DNA of 64,000 nt from Gemmobacter denitrificans (GTDB lineage: Bacteria; Pseudomonadota; Alphaproteobacteria; Rhodobacterales; Rhodobacteraceae), in NCBI RefSeq assembly GCF_036964905.1, contig NZ_JBALHR010000009.1, positions 98,593-162,592 of the forward strand. Reading direction: 5' to 3'. Shown here piece after piece: positions 33,975 to 42,710 of the stretch; position 1 is the stretch's first letter; each line of letters starts with the position of its first letter. Under the pieces are notes generated by a model. The model was not told the DNA's origin, searched no databases, and was given only the letters and a program-made list of their open reading frames with translations. The position numbers and the translations under genes were made by a program.

Positions 33975-35420
33975 TCACTCTGCTGCACTGTCCCAGCCAG
34001 AGATCGCCTTGACTTCAAGGAATTCCTCGATCCCCCAATGCCCGCCTTCGCGTGCCCGGCCCGATGCCTTGATGCCGCCGAAGGGCGATCCGGCACCGCG
34101 CGATTTGCCGTTCATTTCCACCATGCCCGACCGCAGCGCGCGGGCCAGACGGTTGCGCCGAGCACCATCCTGCGACTGGACGTAATTCGTCAGGCCATAG
34201 GGCGTGTCATTGGCGATGCGGATTGCCTCTTCTTCGGTATCGAAGGGGATAATCGACAGGACGGGGCCAAAGATTTCTTCGCGTTCGATGGTCATGCCCG
34301 GGGTCACGTCGGCAAAGACGGTGGGTTTGACGAAGTAACCGCGATTGAGGTGTTCGGGCCGGCCCAGACCGCCCGCCACCAGACGCGCGCCTTCTTCGAT
34401 GCCCTTCTGGATATAGCCCTGAATCTGTTCCCACTGGCGCTTGTTCACCACCGGGCCGATATGGTGGCCTTCTTCCGATGCCGGGCCGACCGCGATCGAC
34501 CGGGCCACTTCGCCCGCCTTTTCCACGGCGGCATCATAGATCGACCGTTCCACCAGCATGCGCGAGGGCGCGTTGCAGCTTTGGCCGGTGTTGTTCATCA
34601 TGTGGCGCACGCCACGTTCCACGGCGCGATCATCGGCATCGGCGAAAATCAGGTTGGCCCCCTTGCCGCCCAGTTCCAGCGTGACGCGTTTCAGCGTTTC
34701 GGCGGCGGCCTTGCTGATGGCCTTGCCCGCGCGGGTCGATCCGGTGAAGGAGATCATTTCCACATCCGGGTGTTCGGACAAACGGCTGCCCACGCCCATG
34801 CCATCGCCATTCACCAGGTTGAACACGCCCGGCGGCAGGCCCGCATCATGCACGAATTCGGCAAAGAGCATTGAGGACAGCGGCGATTCCTCGGATGGTT
34901 TCAGCACGCAGGGGCAACCCGCCAGCAGCGCAGGGATCACCTTCAGCGTGACCTGGTTCATCGGCCAGTTCCACGGCGTGATCAGACCGACAACCCCGAT
35001 CGGTTCCAGCGCGATGCGATCATTCGGGGCATGGTCGCCCAGCGGCCGAACCCATTCGATTTCGTCAAAAGCGGTCAGGAAATTCTTCAGGTGCCAGGGC
35101 AGGCAGGGGGCCTGCGAATTGCGCGCCAGATCCATCGGTGCGCCCATTTCCATCGAGATGGCCTTGGCCATTTCCTCGACCCGCGCCTCGTATTGTTCAA
35201 GGATCTTGGCCACATAGGCGCGGCGGGTGGCGGGGGGCGTTGCGGCCCAGCCGGGGAAGGCGGCCTTGGCGGCGGCCACCGCCCGATCACAATCGGCGGC
35301 ACTGCCAAGCGAGATCACGGCGCAGGGCTCTTCGGTCGATGGGTCGATCACCTCGCAGTCGCGGGGGGTCAGGGGCGCGACCCAGGCGCCGTTGATGTAG
35401 AAGTCGCGTTTCTCGATCAT
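33975..35420 (-). CDS. aldehyde dehydrogenase family protein
   Basis: This 481-residue NAD(P)-dependent aldehyde dehydrogenase has a cofactor region at GVVGLITPWNWPMNQ, the GSTRAGK turn near the cofactor, catalytic Glu in TLELGGKGANL and catalytic Cys in NNTGQSCNAPSRML. C-terminal motifs EEIFGPVLSIIPFDTEEEAI and GAGSPFGGIKASGRAREGG are typical. The natural substrate is unknown. It precedes the nucleosidase gene on the minus strand, separated by a strong hairpin. Confidence 0.93.
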   Translation of the reverse strand: MIEKRDFYINGAWVAPLTPRDCEVIDPSTEEPCAVISLGSAADCDRAVAAAKAAFPGWAATPPATRRAYVAKILEQYEARVEEMAKAISMEMGAPMDLARNSQAPCLPWHLKNFLTAFDEIEWVRPLGDHAPNDRIALEPIGVVGLITPWNWPMNQVTLKVIPALLAGCPCVLKPSEESPLSSMLFAEFVHDAGLPPGVFNLVNGDGMGVGSRLSEHPDVEMISFTGSTRAGKAISKAAAETLKRVTLELGGKGANLIFADADDRAVERGVRHMMNNTGQSCNAPSRMLVERSIYDAAVEKAGEVARSIAVGPASEEGHHIGPVVNKRQWEQIQGYIQKGIEEGARLVAGGLGRPEHLNRGYFVKPTVFADVTPGMTIEREEIFGPVLSIIPFDTEEEAIRIANDTPYGLTNYVQSQDGARRNRLARALRSGMVEMNGKSRGAGSPFGGIKASGRAREGGHWGIEEFLEVKAISGWDSAAE

Positions 35421-35606
35421 CTGATCCTCCGGGGGTTTGGCGGCACTATAGGCGGCGCCAGACGATGGGCAAGCATAATTTGATCAAATTATGCGGCAGG
35501 CTTGTCCCAGCGTATCAGTTGGGCCAGCAGGTGAAAGGGCAAGGCGCGACGAATTCTGTCGCAAAGCGGGTTTTGCGTCGGCGGCACTGGGCTGGTATCA
35601 GGGGGC

Positions 35607-36500
35607 ATGTTCGGATTCCTCACCCGCGCGCGCAGCATCACCCGCATTGCGCTGACCCCACCCGCCCCGCAACCGGGGCGGCAGGGTCTGGCCATCGGCT
35701 TGATCGTCAAGAACGAATCCCGTCACATCGGCGAATGGGCGCGGTTCCATGTCGAAGCGGGGGTGCGGCATATCCATGTCTATGACAATGGATCCACCGA
35801 TGGCACGGTTGAGGCGATCCGGGCCGCAATCGGCGATGCCTGCAGCGTGATCCCCTGGGATCAGAAGCTGCGCGATGCGCGGCGCGGGCTGGAGATCCAC
35901 AATCAGGTTCTGGCCTATGCCCATGCGATCCGCAATTTCGGCGGGCGCTACCGCTGGATGGCGCTGATTGATGTGGATGAATTTCTGGTGCCGAAACGTG
36001 CCGCCAGCCTGCCCGAGGCGCTGGCCCATCTGGAACACTGCCGCAATATCAGCCTGCCCTGGCATATGTTTGGCCGTTCGGGGCATCTTGAACCGCCGGA
36101 AGGCGGGGTGCTGCGGAACTATACCCGTCGCAATCCCGATCCGATGAGCGATGCCAAGGGGCTGCGCAATTTCAAGATGATCGTCGATCCCTGCGCCGTG
36201 ACGGCGATCAAGGTGCACGAGATCGAAACCGGGGGCGGCATCACCTGCAATGATCGCGGCGCGGCATTCACCCATGCCACCCGCACCCAGGCCCAATTCT
36301 ACAGCGCCGATCATATCCAGCTGAACCACTATTACACCCGGTCGGATGCGGAACTGCGCGCAAAGATCGCACGGGGCCCGAACCTGACAACCCCGGATGC
36401 CGACCATCTGCGCCGCGTGCTGCGCAAGGTTGATGCGATCGAAGCGGGCGAGGTCGAGGATCGCGCCGTGATCGAGTTTCTCGAAAGGACAGGTGGATGA
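35607..36500 (+). CDS. glycosyltransferase family 92 / DUF23-like protein
   Basis: This 297-residue protein resembles GT92/DUF23 or GT2-like enzymes. It has IVKNESRHIGEWARFHVEAGVRHIHVYDNGSTDGT at the start, WMALIDVDEFLVP (D-x-D motif) near residue 115, and a YTRR/HYYTRS region near the C-terminus. It would add sugars to a surface glycan, but donor and acceptor are unknown. It overlaps the following GT25 gene by 4 bp. Confidence 0.85.
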   Translation: MFGFLTRARSITRIALTPPAPQPGRQGLAIGLIVKNESRHIGEWARFHVEAGVRHIHVYDNGSTDGTVEAIRAAIGDACSVIPWDQKLRDARRGLEIHNQVLAYAHAIRNFGGRYRWMALIDVDEFLVPKRAASLPEALAHLEHCRNISLPWHMFGRSGHLEPPEGGVLRNYTRRNPDPMSDAKGLRNFKMIVDPCAVTAIKVHEIETGGGITCNDRGAAFTHATRTQAQFYSADHIQLNHYYTRSDAELRAKIARGPNLTTPDADHLRRVLRKVDAIEAGEVEDRAVIEFLERTGG

Positions 36501-37270
36501 CCCGGCTGGACGTTCAGTTGATCAACCTCGACGGCAGCGATGTCCGCCTGGCCCGCGCGACGGCCGCGCTGCAATCCGCAGGTATCCCCTTTCGCCGTCT
36601 TCCCGCGTTTGACGGTCGTGGCAAGCGCCCCGAGGATCTGCCGCTGTATGATCCTGCCGCGGCACTGCGCAGCTTTGGCCGTAAGCTGACCGGTGGCGAG
36701 ATCGGATGCTTCCTGAGCCATCTGGAGGCAGCGCGGCAGTTTCTGCAGTCGGGCGCAGACTATGGCTTGGTGCTGGAGGATGACCTTTCGATCAATGATC
36801 CTGACCTCGCCGCAATCCTTTCGGAGCTTCTGGACGCACTGCCCGGGGTGCTGGCGCAAAAGGCCTGGCATGTCGGCAACCTGGGACGCGCAGCACCGGA
36901 GATGTCGTCGCCCATTGGCCCTATCGCTTCGGGCCATGTCCTGGTGCGTGCCCATCTGTTTCCCGTAACCACGACGGCGATCCTCTGGTCGCGTGATGGT
37001 AGTGCGGGCTTTATCAGAGATGTGCAGCGCATCGATATGCCGGTGGACCAATGGCTGCGGTGCTGGGCTTCTGCCGCAGACACCGGACTTGCAGTCAATC
37101 CGGCGCTCTTTGGCACCTCTGGCGCGGCGAGTGAGATCGATGCCTCGGCCTCGCGCAGCAAATCCGTATGGCGGGGGCCACGCTATGCCATCGCTCGGAA
37201 ACTGTGGCTTTGGCGAAACACCCGGATTGCGCGTCGTCATCGGGTGGCGTTTTCCAAGCTCCGCCCATAA
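36497..37270 (+). CDS. glycosyltransferase family 25 (LPS glycosyltransferase-like)
   Basis: This 257-residue GT25 protein has the N-terminal VQLINLDGSDVRLARATAALQSAGI block and KLTGGEIGCFLSHLEAARQFL. A LVLEDDLSIND motif supplies the acidic pair. GT25 enzymes add galactose or glucose to lipooligosaccharide. It is coupled to the GT92-like gene by a 4-bp overlap. From about here to 38.4 kb the sequence looks slightly richer in A/T than its surroundings, as is common for glycan loci. Confidence 0.85.
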   Translation: MTRLDVQLINLDGSDVRLARATAALQSAGIPFRRLPAFDGRGKRPEDLPLYDPAAALRSFGRKLTGGEIGCFLSHLEAARQFLQSGADYGLVLEDDLSINDPDLAAILSELLDALPGVLAQKAWHVGNLGRAAPEMSSPIGPIASGHVLVRAHLFPVTTTAILWSRDGSAGFIRDVQRIDMPVDQWLRCWASAADTGLAVNPALFGTSGAASEIDASASRSKSVWRGPRYAIARKLWLWRNTRIARRHRVAFSKLRP

Positions 37271-37306
37271 GCGACAAGAAATGCCTGAGTGCAGGAGTTG
37301 GCTTCC

Positions 37307-38218
37307 ATGATCTCCCACCCCGTCAAGATCGCCTTCGTTACGGATCGCGGCTATTTGAGGCCTACGCTTGTGGCGATGTGGAGTTTGCTGGAAAGGCTAT
37401 CCCGGCCCGGCGAAGTGCATTTCTGGGGGGAGGGCCTGTCAGAGACCGAGTGGGAGGCTGTCGCGCGGGTGTGTGCAATACGGCCAGATTGTCGGCTGGT
37501 CACAAGGTCTCTTGATACGGCCGAACTGGGTAACTTCCACTGGGAAAGCACCTACATCACCGCTGCAACAATGGGGCGGCTATTCCTGCCCCGCCATGTG
37601 GCTGGACGCATTCTGTATTTGGATGGCGATACGATCATCCGGGGCGATGTGGCGCCTTTGTTTGACCTTGATCTGGGTGACGCGCTGATTGGGGCGGTGC
37701 GCGATGAGCCGACCGCAAAACAGATGGTCAAGCGCAAACGAGGGCGAAAGCTGCGCCCCGCGGCAGCCGAGCGGATCGAAGCCATCGCCGCCTTTACTGA
37801 CCCCGCATGCTATTTCAATGCGGGTGTCCTGCTGCTCGATTCCGACCGCATCCGCGCCACTCCAGGCCTGCTCGACCAGCTTGAGGACGTGAATGCCGCG
37901 TCGACCTTCACGATGTGGGACCAGGATCATCTGAATGTAATCTTTGCCAATCGCACTCATTTTCTGAATCCGGCATGGAATGCCTCATGGGCGCGTGCTG
38001 GTAAGCAACGCGACCTGAGCCAGGCGCTTGGGGCAGAGGCTGACGAACTTGCACCTTTGCCAGACACTGTCATCCAATTTCACGGGCCAAGCAAACCGTG
38101 GTTTGCGCCTCGGCGCGATCTCTGGAACAGGGCAGCGCGCGCAACGCTGTCTTACCGGCAGCAGTTGCGCCGCTTCCTGCGCGCATTCCCCGACCTGGTT
38201 TTGCCAAAGAAGGGATGA
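37307..38218 (+). CDS. glycosyltransferase family 8
   Basis: This 303-residue GT8 retaining glycosyltransferase has VKIAFVTDRGYLRPTLVAMWSLLE at the N-terminus, the metal-binding LYLDGDTIIRGDVAPLFD (D-x-D) and ACYFNAGVLLLDSDRIR. WDQDHLNVIFANRTHFLNPAWN and a C-terminal HFxGPSKPW-like IQFHGPSKPW complete the family pattern. A GTG at 37289 is an alternative start. It is third in a three-gene glycosyltransferase set with the GT92-like and GT25 genes. Confidence 0.88.
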   Translation: MISHPVKIAFVTDRGYLRPTLVAMWSLLERLSRPGEVHFWGEGLSETEWEAVARVCAIRPDCRLVTRSLDTAELGNFHWESTYITAATMGRLFLPRHVAGRILYLDGDTIIRGDVAPLFDLDLGDALIGAVRDEPTAKQMVKRKRGRKLRPAAAERIEAIAAFTDPACYFNAGVLLLDSDRIRATPGLLDQLEDVNAASTFTMWDQDHLNVIFANRTHFLNPAWNASWARAGKQRDLSQALGAEADELAPLPDTVIQFHGPSKPWFAPRRDLWNRAARATLSYRQQLRRFLRAFPDLVLPKKG

Positions 38219-38405
38219 AAGTTGTGGCGTCTCGTCACCAAGACGAACAGCTTGCGGCCCAAGGCACTCCGGCGACGCAAAACCGTGCTTATGGGCCGGT
38301 AGGTTGGCACGGAGTCCTCAATTGTCTGCCGATGCGTCTTGGGGGCTGAAATCCGGTCAGAATTCAACTATGTGATCTTCGACTTACCCTTGCAGGAGCC
38401 CGTCC

Positions 38406-39062
38406 ATGTCCGTCCGCATCAATGACATCGCCCCCGATTTCACCGCTGAATCCACCGCTGGAACCATCCGGTTCCATGACTGGCTGGGCGACAGCTATGC
38501 GATCATCTTCAGCCATCCACGCGATTTCACCCCGGTTTGCACAACCGAATTCGGTGCCGTGGCACAGCTCGCGGGCGAATTTGCCAAGCGCAAGACCAAG
38601 GTGATCGGCGTTTCGGTCGACTCGGTCGAGGAACATGGCAAGTGGAAGCGCGATATCGAGGCCTTTGCCGGCAGCCCGGCCGATTTCCCGATCATCGACG
38701 ATACCAGCCTGACGGTCGCCAAGGCCTATGACATGCTGCCTGCCGAATATTACCTGCCCAGTGAAGGCCGCACCCCGGCGAATACCGCCACGGTGCGCAC
38801 AGTCTATATCGTGGGGCCGGACAAGAAGGTCCGCCTGACCATGACCTATCCGATGTCGGTGGGCCGCAACTTTGCGGAAATCCTGCGCGCGCTGGATGCG
38901 GTGCAGGCCACCGATGGCGTGCCGATCGCCACCCCGGCCAACTGGGTGCCCGGTCAGGATGTCATCGTCGCGCTGAGCTTGAATGACCAGCAGGCGACCG
39001 AGAAGTTTGGCGCGCTGGACATCAAGCTGCCCTATCTGCGCTTCGCCAAACAGCCGCAGTGA
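38406..39062 (+). CDS. 1-Cys peroxiredoxin (Prx6 type)
   Basis: This 218-residue peroxidase reduces hydroperoxides. The peroxidatic Cys45 lies in SHPRDFTPVCTTEFG. No other Cys is present, so it is a 1-Cys enzyme that needs an external reductant. The long C-terminal domain after GRNFAEILRALDAVQ is characteristic of Prx6. GCAGGAG precedes the ATG. It is monocistronic, followed by a strong terminator at 39084. Confidence 0.95.
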   Translation: MSVRINDIAPDFTAESTAGTIRFHDWLGDSYAIIFSHPRDFTPVCTTEFGAVAQLAGEFAKRKTKVIGVSVDSVEEHGKWKRDIEAFAGSPADFPIIDDTSLTVAKAYDMLPAEYYLPSEGRTPANTATVRTVYIVGPDKKVRLTMTYPMSVGRNFAEILRALDAVQATDGVPIATPANWVPGQDVIVALSLNDQQATEKFGALDIKLPYLRFAKQPQ

Positions 39063-39083
39063 TGCGCGTCGCGTAAACGGATG

Positions 39084-39115
39084 ACCGGCTTGCCCCCTGG
39101 GCAGGCCGGTTTTTT
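39084..39115 (+). terminator. rho-independent terminator after the peroxiredoxin gene
   Basis: ACCGGC (39084-39089) pairs with GCCGGT (39105-39110). The inner TGCCC/GGGCA stem extends the hairpin to about 12 bp, and it is followed by a run of six T. It lies 21 bp after the peroxiredoxin stop and reaches the arsJ stop on the other strand. Confidence 0.9.
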
Positions 39116-40362
39116 CATGCGCTGGTCAGCCGCCGCGCCGCCAGCCAACTGGCCAGTGCCATCACCCCCGCCGTGGCCAGACAGGCAGGCAGGCCACCGA
39201 TCTGATAGCTGATGCCCGACAGCAGCGTGCCCAGCAGCCGCCCGGCGGCATTGGCCATGTAATAGAACCCCACATCGCGCGTGATGCGTTCCGCCGATCC
39301 ATAGGCCAGGATCAGGTAGGAATGGACCGATGAATTTACGGCAAAGACAAAGCCGAACACCAGAAGGCCCGCGATCAGGGTGGCCGTGAGCCAGGATGCA
39401 GGACCGCCCGCCAGCAGCGCCGCTGCGGCCAGCAGGAAGGGGATCGGCACCAGCAGGCCCGACCAGAAAATCGCCTTGCGCGTGGTCTCGGCCTCGGGCT
39501 GGCCCTTTGCGCCCAGCAGTCGCGGGGCAAAGGCCTGCACTGCGCCATAGGCGATGATCCAGAGCGCCAGAAACCCGCCGATCAGGAAAAACGCCTCGCG
39601 CCGGCCTTCTGCCGTGCCATCCGACAGGATGGACTGAAAATAGACCGGCACTCCGACCACGAACCACACATCCCGCGCGCCGAACAGAAACAGCCGCGCC
39701 AGCGACAGGCGGTTGACCTTGGGATCGGTGGATCGCCAGCCGCCCCAGGCCTCTTCCGATTTCATGCGCCCGGGCAGGCCTGCGGGCAGAAACAGCACCA
39801 CCGCCGCAAGGATCACCGCCAGAACCAGCGCCATGCCCCACACTGCGGCGTGAAACCCGGCCAGCGCCAGCAGCGCAGCACCAAGGAAAAAGCCCAGCCC
39901 CTTGACCGCGTTCTTCGATCCGGTCAGCGCCGCAACCCAGCGGAACAATCCGCCATCAGCAGAAGGGGCCAGCAGTTTGACCGCCGATTTGGAAGACATC
40001 TTGGCCAGATCCTTGGCGATGCCCGACAGGCCCTGCACCGCTATCACGAAAGCCACCGATGCGGCAACGCCCCAGGCCGGATCCAATTGTGCCAGTGCCA
40101 CCAGGGCGCCGATCTGCAGGGCCAATCCACCATAGAGCGTGGCTGCCAGCCCGAACCTGGCGGCCAGCCATCCTGCCGCCAGATTGGTGACGATACCTGC
40201 GATTTCATACAGCAGGAACAGCCAGGCCAGTTGCACCGGGGTAAAGCCCAGACCGTTGAAATGCAGCAGCACCAGCATCCGCAGCGCGCCGTCGGACAGC
40301 ATGAAGGCCCAATAGGCGGCCGTAACGGCTGCATAGGCGCGGATCGGATCGGGGCGGGTCAT
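39115..40362 (-). CDS. arsJ: organoarsenical efflux MFS transporter
   Basis: This 415-residue major-facilitator transporter, with about 12 membrane segments, is of the ArsJ type. It exports 1-arseno-3-phosphoglycerate formed by the partner GAPDH. Diagnostic blocks are AAYWAFMLSDGALRMLVLLHF, LYEIAGIVTNLAAGWLAARFG and GLSGIAKDLAKMSSKSAVKLL with ALTGSKNAVKGLGFFLG. The start at 40362 (MTRPDPIRAYAAVTAAYW) fits the family; the upstream in-frame extension does not. It follows the GAPDH gene by 71 bp on the minus strand and is the last gene of the arsenic operon. Confidence 0.92.
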   Translation of the reverse strand: MTRPDPIRAYAAVTAAYWAFMLSDGALRMLVLLHFNGLGFTPVQLAWLFLLYEIAGIVTNLAAGWLAARFGLAATLYGGLALQIGALVALAQLDPAWGVAASVAFVIAVQGLSGIAKDLAKMSSKSAVKLLAPSADGGLFRWVAALTGSKNAVKGLGFFLGAALLALAGFHAAVWGMALVLAVILAAVVLFLPAGLPGRMKSEEAWGGWRSTDPKVNRLSLARLFLFGARDVWFVVGVPVYFQSILSDGTAEGRREAFFLIGGFLALWIIAYGAVQAFAPRLLGAKGQPEAETTRKAIFWSGLLVPIPFLLAAAALLAGGPASWLTATLIAGLLVFGFVFAVNSSVHSYLILAYGSAERITRDVGFYYMANAAGRLLGTLLSGISYQIGGLPACLATAGVMALASWLAARRLTSA

Positions 40363-40433
40363 GGGGTGGATTTCCTGATGGGTGACAGACCGGGGCACAT
40401 GGCGCCCCGGACCGATTGAAGCCGGACGCGGGA

Positions 40434-41441
40434 TCAGAGGTCCCGCGCCACCATCCGGGCAATGTCGGCCAGACGGCAGGCATAGCCCCATTCATTGTCA
40501 TACCAGGCGTAGATCTTCACCTGGGTGCTATTGATCACCATGGTTGATGGTCCATCGACGATGGAAGATCGCGGATCATTGGTGAAATCGCACGATACCA
40601 GCGGGCGCGTTTCAAAGCCGAGGATGCCCTTCAACGGGCCCTCTGCCGCTGCAGCGAAGAAGGCATTCACCTCTTCGACGGTGGTGGGCCGCTCCACCTC
40701 GAACACACAATCGGTGAGCGAGGCATTGAGCAAGGGCACCCGCACGGCATGACCGTTCAGCCGACCCTTCAGTTCGGGATAGATCAGGGTGATGGCGGTT
40801 GCGCTGCCTGTCGACGTGGGGATCAGGTTCATCAGCGCCGAGCGGGCACGGCGCATGTCCTTGGCTGGGCGGTCCACGATGGTCTGGGTATTGGTCACAT
40901 CGTGGATCGTGGTGATCGATCCATGCCGGATGCCAAGGTTTTCGTGGATCACCTTCACCACCGGCGCCAGGCAATTGGTGGTGCAGGAGGCCGCAGTGAT
41001 CAGGGTCTGGCTGCCATCATAAAGATGATGGTTCACCCCATAGACAAGGTTCAGCGCCCCGCCATCCTTGACCGGCGCGCTGACCACGACCTTCTTCACC
41101 CCTGCAGTGTAATAGGGCGCGACCTTGGCACCGGTCTTGAAGACGCCAGTGCAATCAATCACCAGATCGACGCCCAGTTCCGCGAGTGGCAGGGTCTCGA
41201 TGGTTTTTTCATGCGTCAGGCGGATGGTCTGACCGTCCAGCACCAGCGCACCATCGGCGGCGGCGACCGGCGTGCGCCAGCGACCATGCACGCTGTCGAA
41301 CTCCATCAGCAGCGCGTGCTGTTCCGCGTCGCCTGCCGGATCGTTGATCAGAACGATCTCGCCCCCGGCGCCGGTATCGATCAGGTCACGCAGCACCAGT
41401 TTGCCGATGCGGCCCAGGCCATTCACTGCAATGCGGGGCAT
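40434..41441 (-). CDS. ArsJ-associated glyceraldehyde-3-phosphate dehydrogenase
   Basis: This 335-residue GAPDH starts MPRIAVNGLGRIGKLVLRDL. The active-site Cys is in ITAASCTTNCLAP and the partner His in HDVTNTQTIVD. In ars operons this enzyme uses arsenate in place of phosphate to make 1-arseno-3-phosphoglycerate, which ArsJ exports. The setting between an ArsR-ArsC fusion and ArsJ makes that role much more likely than glycolysis. It starts 4 bp after the fusion gene. Confidence 0.92.
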   Translation of the reverse strand: MPRIAVNGLGRIGKLVLRDLIDTGAGGEIVLINDPAGDAEQHALLMEFDSVHGRWRTPVAAADGALVLDGQTIRLTHEKTIETLPLAELGVDLVIDCTGVFKTGAKVAPYYTAGVKKVVVSAPVKDGGALNLVYGVNHHLYDGSQTLITAASCTTNCLAPVVKVIHENLGIRHGSITTIHDVTNTQTIVDRPAKDMRRARSALMNLIPTSTGSATAITLIYPELKGRLNGHAVRVPLLNASLTDCVFEVERPTTVEEVNAFFAAAAEGPLKGILGFETRPLVSCDFTNDPRSSIVDGPSTMVINSTQVKIYAWYDNEWGYACRLADIARMVARDL

Positions 41442-41445
41442 GGTC

Positions 41446-42291
41446 TTATCCTTTTTCGGCGGTCTGGGCATCAGTGCCGATAGCATCGACATGCGCTTGC
41501 AGTGACAGTCGGTTCAGGCTGTCGAAGGGCAGGGCAACAAAGGCCGAGATGCGCCGGCGTAGCGCGGCATAGGTCTGGGCAAAGACCAGCGCCTTTTCGG
41601 CATCGGTCCCGGTGGCCTTCACCGGGTCGGGCAGACCCCAATGGCCGGTGATCGGCTGGCCCGGCCAAGGCGGGCATTCTTCGCCGGCTGCGGTGTCGCA
41701 GACAGTGAAGACGAAATCCATCTTGATCGACCCCGGGGCCTGGAATTCCGAGATATGCTTGGACCGCATGTTTGCAGTGTCGTGCCCATTGCGCTGCAGG
41801 ATCTCCAGCGCGATCGGGTTCAGCGCGCTTCCCGGGCGGGTGCCTGCCGAAAAGGCCTGAAACTTGCCTTGACCAAGATCGCGCAGCAGCGCCTCGGCAA
41901 AGATCGACCTGGCGGAATTGCCCGAGCAGATGAACAAGACGTCGAAATCAGTGTCTTTCATGGTTCTGTCCCTTTGGTTCTGGTCCATCGCGGCCAGCAG
42001 ATCGGGCCGGCCACGCCCGACATCCAGCGCGAGATAGCCCAGCAGATGTTCGGCATTCGCAAGGTCAACGGCGTAGTAAAGCGACCGCCCCTGCCGCGTG
42101 ACGCCCACCAGCCCGGCCTCGGCCAGATCCGCGAGATGGTGCGACAGCGTGTTCTGTTTCAACACCAGCGCCGCAGCGATTTCCGTGGGGCGAACCCCGT
42201 GCGGCGCAAAGCGCATCAGCAGACGAAACACAGCCAGCCGGTCAGGATGACCAAGCGTGGCAAAGGCAAGGGCGGCGTGATTCTTCTCCAT
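41446..42291 (-). CDS. ArsR regulator fused to low-molecular-weight phosphatase-type arsenate reductase
   Basis: This 281-residue two-domain protein has an ArsR winged helix at residues about 1-90, with recognition region LKQNTLSHHLADLAEAGLVGVTRQGRSLYY. Residues about 115-265 are a low-molecular-weight tyrosine-phosphatase fold: the C122-x5-R128 loop (CSGNSARS) and two further cysteines, C198 and C206 (VCDTAAGEEC), give the three-Cys relay of thioredoxin-linked ArsC. The classical ELCVCDL arsenite site of ArsR is absent. The sensing mode may therefore differ, or the ArsC domain may contribute. It is the first gene of the arsRC-GAPDH-arsJ operon. Confidence 0.9.
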   Translation of the reverse strand: MEKNHAALAFATLGHPDRLAVFRLLMRFAPHGVRPTEIAAALVLKQNTLSHHLADLAEAGLVGVTRQGRSLYYAVDLANAEHLLGYLALDVGRGRPDLLAAMDQNQRDRTMKDTDFDVLFICSGNSARSIFAEALLRDLGQGKFQAFSAGTRPGSALNPIALEILQRNGHDTANMRSKHISEFQAPGSIKMDFVFTVCDTAAGEECPPWPGQPITGHWGLPDPVKATGTDAEKALVFAQTYAALRRRISAFVALPFDSLNRLSLQAHVDAIGTDAQTAEKG

Positions 42292-42293
42292 AT

Positions 42294-42309
42294 TTCCTAA
42301 TTTCAGGAA
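42294..42309 (-). promoter_or_regulatory. candidate ArsR operator at the ars operon promoter
   Basis: TTCCT and AGGAA (42294-42298 and 42305-42309) form a short dyad immediately before the arsRC start. On the minus strand a TATAGT hexamer, a possible -10, lies directly upstream. The arms are only 5 bp, so this is a modest candidate for autoregulation. Confidence 0.4.
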
Positions 42310-42444
42310 CTATAGCGTGAAGTCCAGTGAAGCTTTCATGACGGCATCTGCGGCAGCCTGGGCCCGTTCCCTGACAGGATGCGCAGGATTTTTGTTCACC
42401 CCCTTGCACCCGCGCCTGCCCTTGGCTAAACACCCGCCCACGGT

Positions 42445-42519
<75 letters not shown>

Positions 42520-42630
42520 ATCCCTGCATCAGTGTCATGTGTTTCGCGGAACGCAGAACGCGAAAGGCTTGCCGCATATGGCGACCGGGTGTCGAGATGC
42601 AGAAGATGTGACGCAAGGGCAATTCGGAAT

Positions 42631-42646
42631 TGAGGGTTTTCCCTCA
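42631..42646. promoter_or_regulatory. hairpin in the hchA leader region
   Basis: TGAGGG and CCCTCA (42631-42636 and 42641-42646) flank a TTTT loop. They lie within a wider CGGAATT/AATTCCG inverted pair (42625-42631, 42671-42677). The site is 65 bp before hchA. It could be an operator for the downstream LuxR-type regulator or a weak terminator after tRNA-Gln; there is no U-run. Confidence 0.35.
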
Positions 42647-42710
42647 TTAAACCCGATAGGATGCGAGCCTAATTCCGCAAGACAGAAATAGTTCACCAGA
42701 AGGTATCGCG

